The translations under genes were made by a program, and so were the position numbers. From contig JAFOMZ010000220.1 of assembly GCA_017421125.1 (NCBI GenBank), positions 1 through 41,674 of the forward strand: a stretch of 41,674 nucleotides of DNA. The letters are read 5' to 3'. Under the pieces are notes generated by a model. The model saw only the letters and a program-made list of their open reading frames with translations. It had not been told where the DNA came from and ran no database searches. Below are positions 1-7,371 of the stretch, one piece after another. The first letter of the stretch is position 1, and each line of letters opens with the position of its first letter. The DNA comes from Solobacterium sp. Its GTDB lineage: Bacteria > Bacillota_I > Bacilli_A > Erysipelotrichales > Erysipelotrichaceae.

Positions 1-159
1 CTCTGAGACATGATTGTATTCCAGACATCTGTTCAGAGTGTATGAAATATCATCTATAAGAACCTGATAATTATTCATCAAAGACTGCATATGTCTGCAG
101 GCCTCAATGCCAGTCAGAACATTATCTTCTGTAAGAAACCATATATAATCCTGTGTCAT
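1..159 (-). CDS. Unknown protein, N-terminal fragment cut by window edge
   Basis: An ATG at 159-157 opens a frame of 53 codons that runs off the window without a stop. It has a GGAGG ribosome binding site (complement of 168-172) eight bases upstream, which is why I call it despite its short visible length. The visible peptide begins MTQDYIWFL and contains no signal peptide, membrane segment or motif I recognise; it is polar, with a likely helical stretch around residues 20-45. It follows the MBOAT gene on the same strand after about 130 bp, so it could be the last gene of the acyltransferase cassette or a separate unit. Its ribosome binding site lies in one arm of a hairpin (see 162-199). No function can be assigned. 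Confidence 0.6.
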   Translation of the reverse strand, partial: MTQDYIWFLTEDNVLTGIEACRHMQSLMNNYQVLIDDISYTLNRCLEYNHVSE

Positions 160-161
160 TA

Positions 162-199
162 ACAAATCCTCCAAGTATTTCTACCTGGAGGATATTTGT
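162..199 (-). promoter_or_regulatory. Hairpin enclosing the ribosome binding site of the first gene
   Basis: The arms are 162-173 (ACAAATCCTCCA) and 186-199 (TGGAGGATATTTGT). They are fully complementary except for a 2-nt bulge, and the loop is 12 nt. In the minus-strand transcript the arm nearer the start codon carries GGAGG, the ribosome binding site for the ATG at 159. The other arm is therefore an anti-ribosome-binding-site element. This is seen in the sequence; control of translation is inference. Confidence 0.5.
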
Positions 200-288
200 T
201 TTCAAGGAATCAGATAAGTACTTTTTTATTTATTGTCCTTGACACAGGGCCCACTTTACAACTGAATCTGCGGCTTTATTTAATTCTG

Positions 289-1782
289 CTAGAACTGGAA
301 ATAGATAAATGCGGCACTATCATATTCAGGGCCATATACCCCGAAGATCAGCAGGAACATCACAGCTGCATAACAGATCGCCAGACGTACCGCCGGTTTC
401 TGAGCGATGATAAAATCCCTGACCTGTATATTTCTGTATCTGAATATATCCGAGATGAACAGAACGATCATGCTGAAGGCAAGAATTCCGGCATCCGACC
501 GTTCAAGACCGATCGATGACAGTCCGCCTTCGTGTGCAAACCATGCGGGTGTTATATACAGCATTCTTGAAAGAATGCCGAAGGCCGATGACAATGAATC
601 AGCCCGGAAGAAGATCCATGTGATCATCAGGAGATAAAATGTGATGGCTGTCTGCAGAATACGGTGCAGTGCTGAATCTGTTCCGATGTGAAGCAGTTCA
701 TTGACCTTCTTTTTAACAGGCTTCATCAGATCACCGATCACCTGGAAGAGTCCGTTGATGCCTCCACAGACAACAAAGTGATATTCCGCACCGTGCCAGA
801 GTCCGCTGACCAGGAATACGATCATCAGATTCAGGTACTTTCTCCATCTGCCGAGTCTGTTGCCGCCAAGGGGAATATACAGATAATCCCGGAACCAGGT
901 GGACAGAGATATATGCCAGCGTCTCCAGAATTCAGAGACGGAGCGGGACAGGTATGGCGCATTGAAGTTGTCCATGATACGGAAACCCATGATCTCTGCT
1001 GCACCTATCGCGATATTGGAATAGCCTCCGAAATCACAATAGATCTGAAAGGCGAAACATGCTGTGGCAATCGTAAGCTGCAGTCCGGAACATTCTGTCC
1101 AGCCGTCATAAACGGCATCTACCACCATGGCCAGATAAGATGACAGAACGATCTTCTGGAAATATCCGTACAGCATCAGCAGAAATCCGTGCCTGACATT
1201 CTCGAAATCAAACGGATGTTTCTGACTGATCTGTACCAGAAGATTTTTTGAACGTTCGATCGGACCGGCTACCAGCTGAGGAAAGAAGCTGACGAACAAT
1301 GCATATTTCAGGAAGTTCTTCTCTGCATAAATGTCGTTGCGGTATACATCCGCGGTATAGCTCAGTGCCTGGAATGTATAGAAAGAGATGCCTACTGGAA
1401 GCAGTACATCAAATCTTGGGATCGTGTACCGGATATCAAGCAGTTCCAGGATCGTGTTTACGGTACCGGAAAACAGATTGTAATATTTGAAAAAGAACAG
1501 GATCAGAAGGTTGCTGATAAAGGACAGCGCTACATACTGCTTTTTGCGTGCAGTGCGCTGCTTTTCATCTGCGATCCTGTCACAGCCGGAGATCAGGATC
1601 CCTGACAGGTAGGTGATGGCTGTTGATGTCAGCATCAATAAAGCATATTTCGGGTTCCAGCACATGTAGAAGAAATAGCTGCATATGAGCAGGAAGACCG
1701 TACGTGCTTTGTATGGAATCACATAGTATGTCAGACAGACCAGCGGAAAGAATATCAGGAATTCAATTGAATTAAACAGCAT
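289..1782 (-). CDS. MBOAT-family membrane O-acyltransferase (AlgI/DltB/PatA-like)
   Basis: A 497-residue polytopic membrane protein of the usual length for bacterial MBOAT enzymes, which move an acyl (commonly acetyl) group across the membrane onto a cell-surface polymer. Family hallmarks are visible: a hydrophobic N-terminus, GISFYTFQALSY near residue 131, SEFWRRWH near 283 with His290, and SGLWHG near 326 with the likely catalytic His330. The start is well supported by AAGGAGGAACT just before the ATG. It lies 26 bp downstream of an SGNH-fold gene on the same strand, the classic two-gene arrangement of surface polymer O-acetylation systems. The acceptor polymer cannot be read from the sequence. 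DltB is less likely because no dltA, dltC or dltD is present. The cassette looks more AT-rich than the housekeeping genes that follow, a weak hint of transfer. Confidence 0.9.
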   Translation of the reverse strand: MLFNSIEFLIFFPLVCLTYYVIPYKARTVFLLICSYFFYMCWNPKYALLMLTSTAITYLSGILISGCDRIADEKQRTARKKQYVALSFISNLLILFFFKYYNLFSGTVNTILELLDIRYTIPRFDVLLPVGISFYTFQALSYTADVYRNDIYAEKNFLKYALFVSFFPQLVAGPIERSKNLLVQISQKHPFDFENVRHGFLLMLYGYFQKIVLSSYLAMVVDAVYDGWTECSGLQLTIATACFAFQIYCDFGGYSNIAIGAAEIMGFRIMDNFNAPYLSRSVSEFWRRWHISLSTWFRDYLYIPLGGNRLGRWRKYLNLMIVFLVSGLWHGAEYHFVVCGGINGLFQVIGDLMKPVKKKVNELLHIGTDSALHRILQTAITFYLLMITWIFFRADSLSSAFGILSRMLYITPAWFAHEGGLSSIGLERSDAGILAFSMIVLFISDIFRYRNIQVRDFIIAQKPAVRLAICYAAVMFLLIFGVYGPEYDSAAFIYFQF

Positions 1783-1808
1783 AGTTCCTCCTTGCAGAAA
1801 TTGAGCTC

Positions 1809-2867
1809 TCAGACATCGCTGTCATCCAGCCCGACCAGTTTTCTGCGCTCCTGCAGGAACTGCAGGAAGTCTTCGTGATCCTTCTCCCATGACCGGTATG
1901 CAGGGTCTTCTTTATGTGAAGGAAGGTCATAATGCGCAGTCAGCCAGTTCCCAAGATATTCCGTTGCTTTTTTCTGACCAGTGAAGTTCAGATGTCCGTA
2001 ATCATTGAAATCATGTGCGTAATCAATATCTATATCGTTCTGCATCGGCAGAAAAGGAATATTCTGCTTATCAAGATATACTGCGACACTGTTGTTAAGC
2101 CCCGTTGTTTCCAGATACCATTCGAGCTCGTCACCGTTTGCGTCTGTGATCGGAGTTTTGAATACGACCAGTTCAATGTTGTTATCTCTGCACAGATCCT
2201 GAATCTTTTCAAAGTATTCGATCGCTGTTTCGGGGATCTCTTCCAGTTCTTCCGATGGAGGAGCAGGGGTTTCATGCGGACTTTCACCAAAGCGGACCAA
2301 TGCGCCTTTATAGTAATCCGGCTGGATGAAGTCATATTTTTTGATTTCTTTCCATCGTGAATGATAGAGCAGAAACGGAACATAATAAGGAAGCTTTTCT
2401 TTCCAGCCTGCATCCGGGAAAGCCATTTCGATCAGATCACGCTTATATTCAAAAGTCCTGATATTATCTGTAACCGGACGAAGTCTTTCTTCAAAGACAA
2501 AGACTTCTCCGCTTCTGAAATAGTAACCTTCCAAAAGGACAACTTTCGGTTTCTGGTATTTCAATGCTTCTTTCAGAAGGTAATAGGAACAGATCATAGT
2601 CTGTGACGGGCTGCCGAGGACATAAGAAGTAATACCATGTTCCTCCCATAACTGATTCGGCTGAAATCCATAATATGCATGACTGCTGCCCAGTACCAGC
2701 ACATCAATTGATTCCGGTTCCAGACGGTAGAAGGAACGTACCATATCAACTCCTTTGCCTTCTTTCTTTCGCAGGACTTCATTGCTGACAAACAGCAATG
2801 AACATATACCGATAAAAAAAACAAGCAGTTCAATAAATCCGTTTCTCACCTTTGCGGTAATTTTCAT
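1809..2867 (-). CDS. SGNH-fold membrane-anchored acyltransferase partner
   Basis: A 352-residue protein with one N-terminal membrane anchor (about residues 10-30) and an extracytoplasmic SGNH/GDSL-type domain. The nucleophile block is VLVLGSSHAYYGF near residue 56, with the probable catalytic Ser62. The C-terminal block FNDYGHLNFTG supplies the Asp289-x-x-His292 pair. AlgX/AlgJ- and DltD-like proteins of this type take the acyl group delivered by an MBOAT protein and place it on the polymer. I chose the ATG at 2867 because GAGG lies at the right distance. An in-frame ATG four codons earlier (2879) would put that GAGG inside the gene. The MBOAT gene follows after 26 bp, so the two are probably co-transcribed from the promoter at 2928-2956. 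Confidence 0.85.
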   Translation of the reverse strand: MKITAKVRNGFIELLVFFIGICSLLFVSNEVLRKKEGKGVDMVRSFYRLEPESIDVLVLGSSHAYYGFQPNQLWEEHGITSYVLGSPSQTMICSYYLLKEALKYQKPKVVLLEGYYFRSGEVFVFEERLRPVTDNIRTFEYKRDLIEMAFPDAGWKEKLPYYVPFLLYHSRWKEIKKYDFIQPDYYKGALVRFGESPHETPAPPSEELEEIPETAIEYFEKIQDLCRDNNIELVVFKTPITDANGDELEWYLETTGLNNSVAVYLDKQNIPFLPMQNDIDIDYAHDFNDYGHLNFTGQKKATEYLGNWLTAHYDLPSHKEDPAYRSWEKDHEDFLQFLQERRKLVGLDDSDV

Positions 2868-2927
2868 AGCAGACCTCATATACAGCAGTTATGTCAAATG
2901 ATACAGAACTGTAAAATCACAACATTC

Positions 2928-2956
2928 ATATTATATACATTTATGCATTAAGTCAA
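2928..2956 (-). promoter_or_regulatory. Likely promoter of the SGNH-MBOAT operon
   Basis: On the minus strand TTGACT (2956-2951) is followed after 17 nt by TAATAT (2933-2928). An overlapping TATAAT (2935-2930) gives a 15-nt spacing. It points at the SGNH gene starting at 2867. The match to a housekeeping sigma promoter is good and no competing site is seen. Confidence 0.65.
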
Positions 2957-2980
2957 AAATGTTTGCCTGATTGACCCCGG

Positions 2981-3029
2981 TCATTCTGATATGAAACAAG
3001 CAGACACTTTCATATCTGCTCATTCTGAT
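2981..3029. repeat. Perfect 9-bp inverted repeat flanked by 10-bp direct repeats
   Basis: GATATGAAA (2988-2996) and TTTCATATC (3008-3016) are perfect inverted repeats around an 11-nt spacer. The decamer TCATTCTGAT occurs at 2981-2990 and again at 3020-3029. A second pairing, AGCAGA (2999-3004) with TCTGCT (3015-3020), is also possible. The block lies upstream of the SGNH promoter and beyond the htrA terminator. It lacks a T-run, so it is not an obvious terminator; a binding site is possible. Confidence 0.45.
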
Positions 3030-3090
3030 CTTGTCAGGGCAGGCGGTCTTTTTTGTCTTTCTGTCATCGGTGATGATCGATGCGGACAAC

Positions 3091-3122
3091 AGAAAAGAGG
3101 CTCAGTCATTGACTGAAGCCTC
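3091..3122 (-). terminator. Intrinsic terminator of htrA
   Basis: On the minus strand the stem GAGGCT/AGCCTC, extended by CAGTC/GACTG with one unpaired base, is followed by TTTTCTGT. It starts 13 bp after the htrA stop codon. Confidence 0.85.
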
Positions 3123-3134
3123 CTGTGTGTTTTG

Positions 3135-4928
3135 TCAGCCTTCGTATGTATCGTTGATCGGACCTGTCAGTGTTACATCAACAGATCTTCTGTCTCCATC
3201 ACGTTCGATCTGCAGCGTGATCGTATCGCCGGCTTTCTTCTTTTTCAGGAAATTGCTCAGATCCTGATAGGAATTGATCTCTGTACCGTCTGCGCTCAGG
3301 ATCTTGTCATATGACTGCAGGCCTGCTTTTTCAGCGCCTGAGCCCTTGATGACATCCGTGATGTACAGTCCTTCGGAATACTCGCCATAAGGCTGTGTCA
3401 GTACCTGGATGTATACACCCAGTGTTGCACGGTCCGCGACATATCCGTATTCGATCAGCTGTTCAGCAACATCCATTGCTGTGTTGATCGGGATCGCGAA
3501 GCCAAGTCCTTCAATGATCGTACCGCTTGATGTATAGCCGGAGTCTTTGGAATTGACGACACCGATCAGTTTTCCCTGACCGTCGAACAGTCCGCCGCCG
3601 GAGTTGCCGGAGTTGATCGCTGCGTCTGTCTGGATCAGTTCATATGTTTCGTTGTCGATCGTAACTTCACGGTTTGTCGCGGAGACGATACCGTTTGTGA
3701 CGGTTCCGCCAAGGGTTCCCAGAGGATTGCCGATAACGATCGCCGTATCACCGGTCTGGATCAGTGCGGAATCACCGATCTCGGCAGCCGGCAGGTTGGA
3801 AGCGTCGATCTTGATGACGCCGATATCCGTCTTTTCATCTGTGCCGATCATTTCAGCGGAATATGTTCTTCCGTCATACAGCGTGACATTGATGCTCAGC
3901 GCGTTTTCAATGACGTGGTTGTTTGTAATGATATAGCCGTCATCCGAGATGATGACACCGGAGCCGGCAGCCTGTGATCTGTAGCTCTGCTGTCCGAAGA
4001 AGCCGAAGCCGTATCCTGTTGACTCGATCTCTACGACGATCTCAACGACACTCGGCTGTGCTTTGGCAGCGATGTCACGGATCGACATATCACCGGACGG
4101 CACTGTGATGACCGCGCTCTGCTGTGACTCTGTTTCTTCCTCAACAGGCGTATCAACTGTTTCCTGTTCTGCTTCATCAATGAATCCGGGCACTTCTTCC
4201 TCGGTCTTCTGTCCGAATGTTCTGAATGCCAGGTATCCGCCGCCGAAGCCGCTTGCCAGACCGACCACACCGGCCAGAAGGGCAGTCAGCAGAGGACGTG
4301 ATTTCTTCACAATGACCTGCTGTACCACAGGTTCCTGTACTCTGGGTTCCGGTTTGACAGGTTCAGGAATAGCTGCTTCTTTGACTGGTTCTTCATGGAC
4401 CGGTTCAGCGGGCTGAACTTCTTCATGTACTTCAGGCGCAGCTTCTTCATGAATTTCAGGCTGTGCTTCTGCAGCTTCTTCCGCAGCAGTTTCTTCCTGC
4501 TGTGCAAGTACCGGAACAGGCGGAATGACCAGTGCCGGTTCTTCAGGTGTGTCCTCACCGGGAACTTCCGGAAGAACGATCTTTTCTTCGGAAGCTGCTG
4601 TCTCTTCTTCCTCAATGACCGGAAGCTCGGGCAGGGGTGGCAGTGTTTCATGCGTCTCCTGATCCAGGTCCGATTCAAGCTGTTCCCGGAAGGAAGCGAT
4701 GTCCTCGGCAATCGAGTCAAGGGACTGCGCATCTTCCACCGCTGCATCATCCTTCAATTCTTCTTTGATATCTTCGGCCATACTTTCTGTATGTTCTTTG
4801 ATCTGTTCAGCGTGATCCAGGACTTCGCTGACTGTATTCTCTGCAGCCTGCACGACAGTTTCCTGTGATTCAGCAGGAGTGACAGAGCCTGTTGTTTCTT
4901 CATTTGTATTCTTATTCAGTTCACTCAT
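3135..4928 (-). CDS. htrA: HtrA/DegP-family membrane-anchored serine protease
   Basis: This 597-residue protein is a trypsin-like quality-control protease of the envelope with one PDZ domain. Order: a long acidic, Pro/Glu/Ala-rich arm (about 1-205), one transmembrane segment (about 212-238), a second acidic linker, the protease domain (about 280-480) and the PDZ domain (about 495-590). The triad is visible: His338 in TNNHVIENA, Asp368 in DEKTDIGVIKI and Ser443 in NSGNSGGG. I chose the ATG at 4928 because AGGAG lies at the right distance; an upstream in-frame ATG at 4973 lacks one. The arm before the membrane segment is far longer than the short tail usual in Firmicutes HtrA proteins. The gene stands alone with its own terminator, and an imperfect palindrome (4980-5001) lies just upstream. 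The family is commonly induced by envelope or heat stress. Confidence 0.95.
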   Translation of the reverse strand: MSELNKNTNEETTGSVTPAESQETVVQAAENTVSEVLDHAEQIKEHTESMAEDIKEELKDDAAVEDAQSLDSIAEDIASFREQLESDLDQETHETLPPLPELPVIEEEETAASEEKIVLPEVPGEDTPEEPALVIPPVPVLAQQEETAAEEAAEAQPEIHEEAAPEVHEEVQPAEPVHEEPVKEAAIPEPVKPEPRVQEPVVQQVIVKKSRPLLTALLAGVVGLASGFGGGYLAFRTFGQKTEEEVPGFIDEAEQETVDTPVEEETESQQSAVITVPSGDMSIRDIAAKAQPSVVEIVVEIESTGYGFGFFGQQSYRSQAAGSGVIISDDGYIITNNHVIENALSINVTLYDGRTYSAEMIGTDEKTDIGVIKIDASNLPAAEIGDSALIQTGDTAIVIGNPLGTLGGTVTNGIVSATNREVTIDNETYELIQTDAAINSGNSGGGLFDGQGKLIGVVNSKDSGYTSSGTIIEGLGFAIPINTAMDVAEQLIEYGYVADRATLGVYIQVLTQPYGEYSEGLYITDVIKGSGAEKAGLQSYDKILSADGTEINSYQDLSNFLKKKKAGDTITLQIERDGDRRSVDVTLTGPINDTYEG

Positions 4929-4979
4929 ATTCTTAAGCTCCTTTCTGCTTACAACTGTAATATAGGTTTGCAATGTGAA

Positions 4980-5001
4980 TTTACTGTGAACACACGGTAA
5001 A
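4980..5001. promoter_or_regulatory. Imperfect palindrome upstream of htrA, candidate operator
   Basis: TTTACTGTG (4980-4988) and CACGGTAAA (4993-5001) form an inverted repeat with 8 of 9 positions matching around a 4-nt centre. It sits in the short gap between the rhomboid stop codon and htrA. I recognise no CtsR, HrcA (CIRCE) or CiaR-type site in it, so the binding protein is unknown. Confidence 0.4.
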
Positions 5002-5013
5002 TTTTCGTTTAAC

Positions 5014-5568
5014 TTAATCTCTCAGGAACAGCCCGCAGCCCATACCGGCAAATCCGCCGATGATATGCGTCAGCTGCGAGATGTTGTCATGCACCGTGAA
5101 GCCTGTCCAGATCTGTTCGGTAATGTAGATGACACTGACAACGAGCAGTGTCACAGGGATCGTTCCGGACTTGGAGGATGTGATGCTGGACAGCAGGATG
5201 AATGCAAATACCAGACCGCTGGCGCCTAGCAGGGCGGTATGAGGACTGATCAGGACATGCAGCAGTCCGGTGACGACGGACACGACTGCCATGATCTCAA
5301 GCAGGGTCTTACTGCCGTACTTTTCCTCCAGCATCGGTCCCAGCACAAGAAACAGCATCATGTTGTTCGCGTAGTGCGAGAAGTCTGAATGTCCCAGCGT
5401 ATGCGTCAGAAGACGCAGGTAGAACAGAGGGTCCGCAAAGGAAGTGCGGTAGATGCTGAAGTATCTCGTCAGCATGCCTCCTGTCAGTGTATTGACAACA
5501 AGCACGATCATACTCACTGCCGCAAAGGACAGTACGACCGGTGAATTCCATACGATCTTTTGTTTCAT
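5014..5568 (-). CDS. Rhomboid-family intramembrane serine protease
   Basis: A compact 184-residue protein with about six membrane helices, close to the minimal rhomboid core. Rhomboids cut transmembrane substrates inside the bilayer using a Ser-His pair. Both residues are visible: Ser117 in LLGASGLVFAF and His168 in QLTHIIGG. His65 and Asn68/Asn69 in HYANNM fit the conserved oxyanion segment of helix 2. A strong AAGGAGG sits before the ATG, and a well-formed promoter lies at 5592-5620. htrA follows after 85 bp with no clear terminator between, so partial read-through into htrA is possible. That would put two envelope proteases under partly shared control. The substrate is unknown. Confidence 0.88.
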   Translation of the reverse strand: MKQKIVWNSPVVLSFAAVSMIVLVVNTLTGGMLTRYFSIYRTSFADPLFYLRLLTHTLGHSDFSHYANNMMLFLVLGPMLEEKYGSKTLLEIMAVVSVVTGLLHVLISPHTALLGASGLVFAFILLSSITSSKSGTIPVTLLVVSVIYITEQIWTGFTVHDNISQLTHIIGGFAGMGCGLFLRD

Positions 5569-5591
5569 AAGGATGCCTCCTTCAGATAACC

Positions 5592-5620
5592 ATTATACAA
5601 TTGTTTCCGCCAAGAGTTAA
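5592..5620 (-). promoter_or_regulatory. Promoter of the rhomboid gene
   Basis: On the minus strand TTAACT (5620-5615), a 17-nt spacer and a perfect TATAAT (5597-5592) precede the rhomboid ribosome binding site AAGGAGG and the ATG at 5568. Confidence 0.75.
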
Positions 5621-5641
5621 AAAGTTGATGACAGGAGAACA

Positions 5642-5669
5642 TTGTTTAAAATGCGGATATTGGTATAAT
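5642..5669 (+). promoter_or_regulatory. Promoter of the sseB-like operon, extended -10
   Basis: TTGTTT (5642-5647), a 16-nt spacer and TATAAT (5664-5669) with a TGG extension immediately before it. Transcription would start about 13 nt before the ATG at 5689, leaving room for the GGAG site. It is divergent from the rhomboid promoter only 22 bp away. Confidence 0.75.
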
Positions 5670-5688
5670 TACTGCGGAGATATGAAAT

Positions 5689-6558
5689 ATGGCAAGTAAG
5701 AAAAAACAGAAAAAGGCGGCAGCGCCTATCCAGAATAAAGCACTGAAAAACGCGATCGCAGCACTGAAGTCAGGTGCTGACGAAGAAAAATTCAAGACAT
5801 TCCTCAAGGAAGCGATGAAATCAAAACTGCTCGTACCTGTGATCTTCAGCTCCGAATTCAAACCGGACGCCACAGGCAAAGTCAGGATCGACAGTAATAC
5901 CCGTGTCAGCTTCGTTATGGTCAATACGACCAACGGAAAGAGCTTCCTGCCGGCATTCACGGATTTTGAGGAAGCGAAAAAGCTCAAGGTTTCCCAGGAA
6001 GGCAACCTGCAGTATGTCGTTCGCACCCTGAAGGAATACGAAAATATGCTCGAGGATCCCAGGAATAATGCGGAAGGCATCGTCATCAACCCGATGAACG
6101 AAAATATGGTCCTGCCCAAACCGCTGGTCCTGGCACTGGTCAAAGGACAGGATATCGCGAATATCCAGATCCGTACGCCTCAGCAGAGGGCGGAAGAACA
6201 GGCTCAGCCGCAGCCGCAGGCACCGGTACCCGGCGCGATCCCTCCGGGCATGCAGGCAGTATACAGCGAGCCGAGGATCTATCCCACGGCACTGGTCAAT
6301 GCGGTATATGAATACTGCTGCGGCAAGGAAGGCCTCAGCCGTGTATGGATGAGACAGCAGCTGGCGGGCGGACAGGTCGCATTCGCGTTTGTAGTGGAAA
6401 CAGACAAACCGGATCCCGAACTGCTGCAGGGCATCCATGATGCGGCAGCACCTCTGGCAAAAGAGGTTCCCGTTGTCGTCATGAGCTATTCCGAAAAGAT
6501 CGAAGAAACTGTTGTACAGGGAACAGTTCCCCTGTATGACAGAGAGCTGGAGTTCTGA
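5689..6558 (+). CDS. SseB-family protein
   Basis: A 289-residue soluble protein. After a Lys/Ala-rich N-terminus (about 1-18), residues 20-160 resemble the SseB N-terminal domain (LVPVIFSSEF, SFLPAFTDFEEAKK, GIVINPMNENMVL). Residues 205-285 form a second domain like the SseB C-terminal domain. SseB was named for enhanced serine sensitivity in E. coli; its biochemical role is not established, so I do not assign one. There is no signal peptide. The linker around 165-195 is Gln/Pro/Ala-rich. It is the first gene of a tight plus-strand group: the next gene starts on the last base of its stop codon (TGATG). The start is supported by a GGAG site and a strong extended -10 promoter. Confidence 0.75.
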   Translation: MASKKKQKKAAAPIQNKALKNAIAALKSGADEEKFKTFLKEAMKSKLLVPVIFSSEFKPDATGKVRIDSNTRVSFVMVNTTNGKSFLPAFTDFEEAKKLKVSQEGNLQYVVRTLKEYENMLEDPRNNAEGIVINPMNENMVLPKPLVLALVKGQDIANIQIRTPQQRAEEQAQPQPQAPVPGAIPPGMQAVYSEPRIYPTALVNAVYEYCCGKEGLSRVWMRQQLAGGQVAFAFVVETDKPDPELLQGIHDAAAPLAKEVPVVVMSYSEKIEETVVQGTVPLYDRELEF

Positions 6559-7325
6559 TGATCATTCGTCAGCTGCAGCAGGATGAAATACAGCAGGGCA
6601 CCGCACTGATCAGGGAGGTCTTCGAAGCAGAAGACCATCTTGGCTATGACGAGGAAGGCGCCAAAGCTTTTCTCTCTCTTCTGGAACGCAAAGGAGGAGA
6701 ACTGTCATGGCTGGGAGCCTTTGAAGAAGACCTGCAGGGCGTACTTGCCTGGAATCCGGATACCATGCATATGGTCTATCTGTTTGTCAGGGAAGAAAAA
6801 CGCAGGCGCAGGATCGGAACATTCCTCGTGGAAGAACTGTCAAAACGGGCGTTTGATGAAGGCTTTGACAGGCTGACCGTCAACGCCAGGACAGATGTAC
6901 TGGAATTCTATGAATTCAACGGATTTGTCCCGCTCTCACACAGTGAGGAGAACGGTGTAGGCCGTGTATCCATGGAACTGCCTTTAGCAGACAGGTTCCT
7001 TGGAACACTTGTGACCGTTACGGTGGAACATACGGTCGGACAGCTCCATGAGGTCTATGCGGATGAGCAGTACCCGTGCAACTACGGATATATTGAAGAG
7101 CTGGCAAAATACAGAGGGATCTTCCAGGATGCCTATGTGATCGGCGTACATGAACCGGTCGACAGCTTCCGGGGCTACGTAACAGCGATCATCTACCGTT
7201 ACGGCCATGGCAGTGTCTGGGTCGTCACACCCGGCACCGTCTACAGCAGGGATGAGGTCATCAATACCGTAGCCTTCCAGGAACAGTATTACGACACCAG
7301 GATCGTCTGGTACCAGCCAAAGTAA
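6558..7325 (+). CDS. GNAT acetyltransferase fused to a pyrophosphatase-like domain
   Basis: A 255-residue two-domain protein. Residues 1-142 are a GNAT acetyltransferase: the acetyl-CoA loop is RRRRIGTFL near 82-90, followed by the FYEFNGF strand typical of the fold. Residues 147-255 resemble the short inorganic pyrophosphatase-like family, with VTVTVEHTVG, YPCNYGY, QDAYVIGVHEP and the terminal VAFQEQYYDT. In that family an acidic cluster precedes the QDAY-like segment; here the segment reads YRGIFQDAY, so only Asp191 of the metal-binding Asp cluster is obvious. I infer that the C-terminal domain binds a ligand or phosphate but may not hydrolyse pyrophosphate. The gene overlaps the SseB-like gene by one base and ends at a hairpin terminator. 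Both substrates are unknown. Confidence 0.75.
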   Translation: MIIRQLQQDEIQQGTALIREVFEAEDHLGYDEEGAKAFLSLLERKGGELSWLGAFEEDLQGVLAWNPDTMHMVYLFVREEKRRRRIGTFLVEELSKRAFDEGFDRLTVNARTDVLEFYEFNGFVPLSHSEENGVGRVSMELPLADRFLGTLVTVTVEHTVGQLHEVYADEQYPCNYGYIEELAKYRGIFQDAYVIGVHEPVDSFRGYVTAIIYRYGHGSVWVVTPGTVYSRDEVINTVAFQEQYYDTRIVWYQPK

Positions 7326-7326
7326 G

Positions 7327-7354
7327 AAAGCGTATCTGCGTGATACGCTTTTTG
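7327..7354 (+). terminator. Intrinsic terminator after the GNAT fusion gene
   Basis: AAGCGTATC (7328-7336) and GATACGCTT (7342-7350) form a perfect 9-bp stem with a 5-nt loop and a run of five T. It begins right after the stop codon. The next gene starts only 18 bp later, so it may attenuate rather than fully stop transcription. Confidence 0.75.
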
Positions 7355-7371
7355 AGGATAAGGAGTCATTT

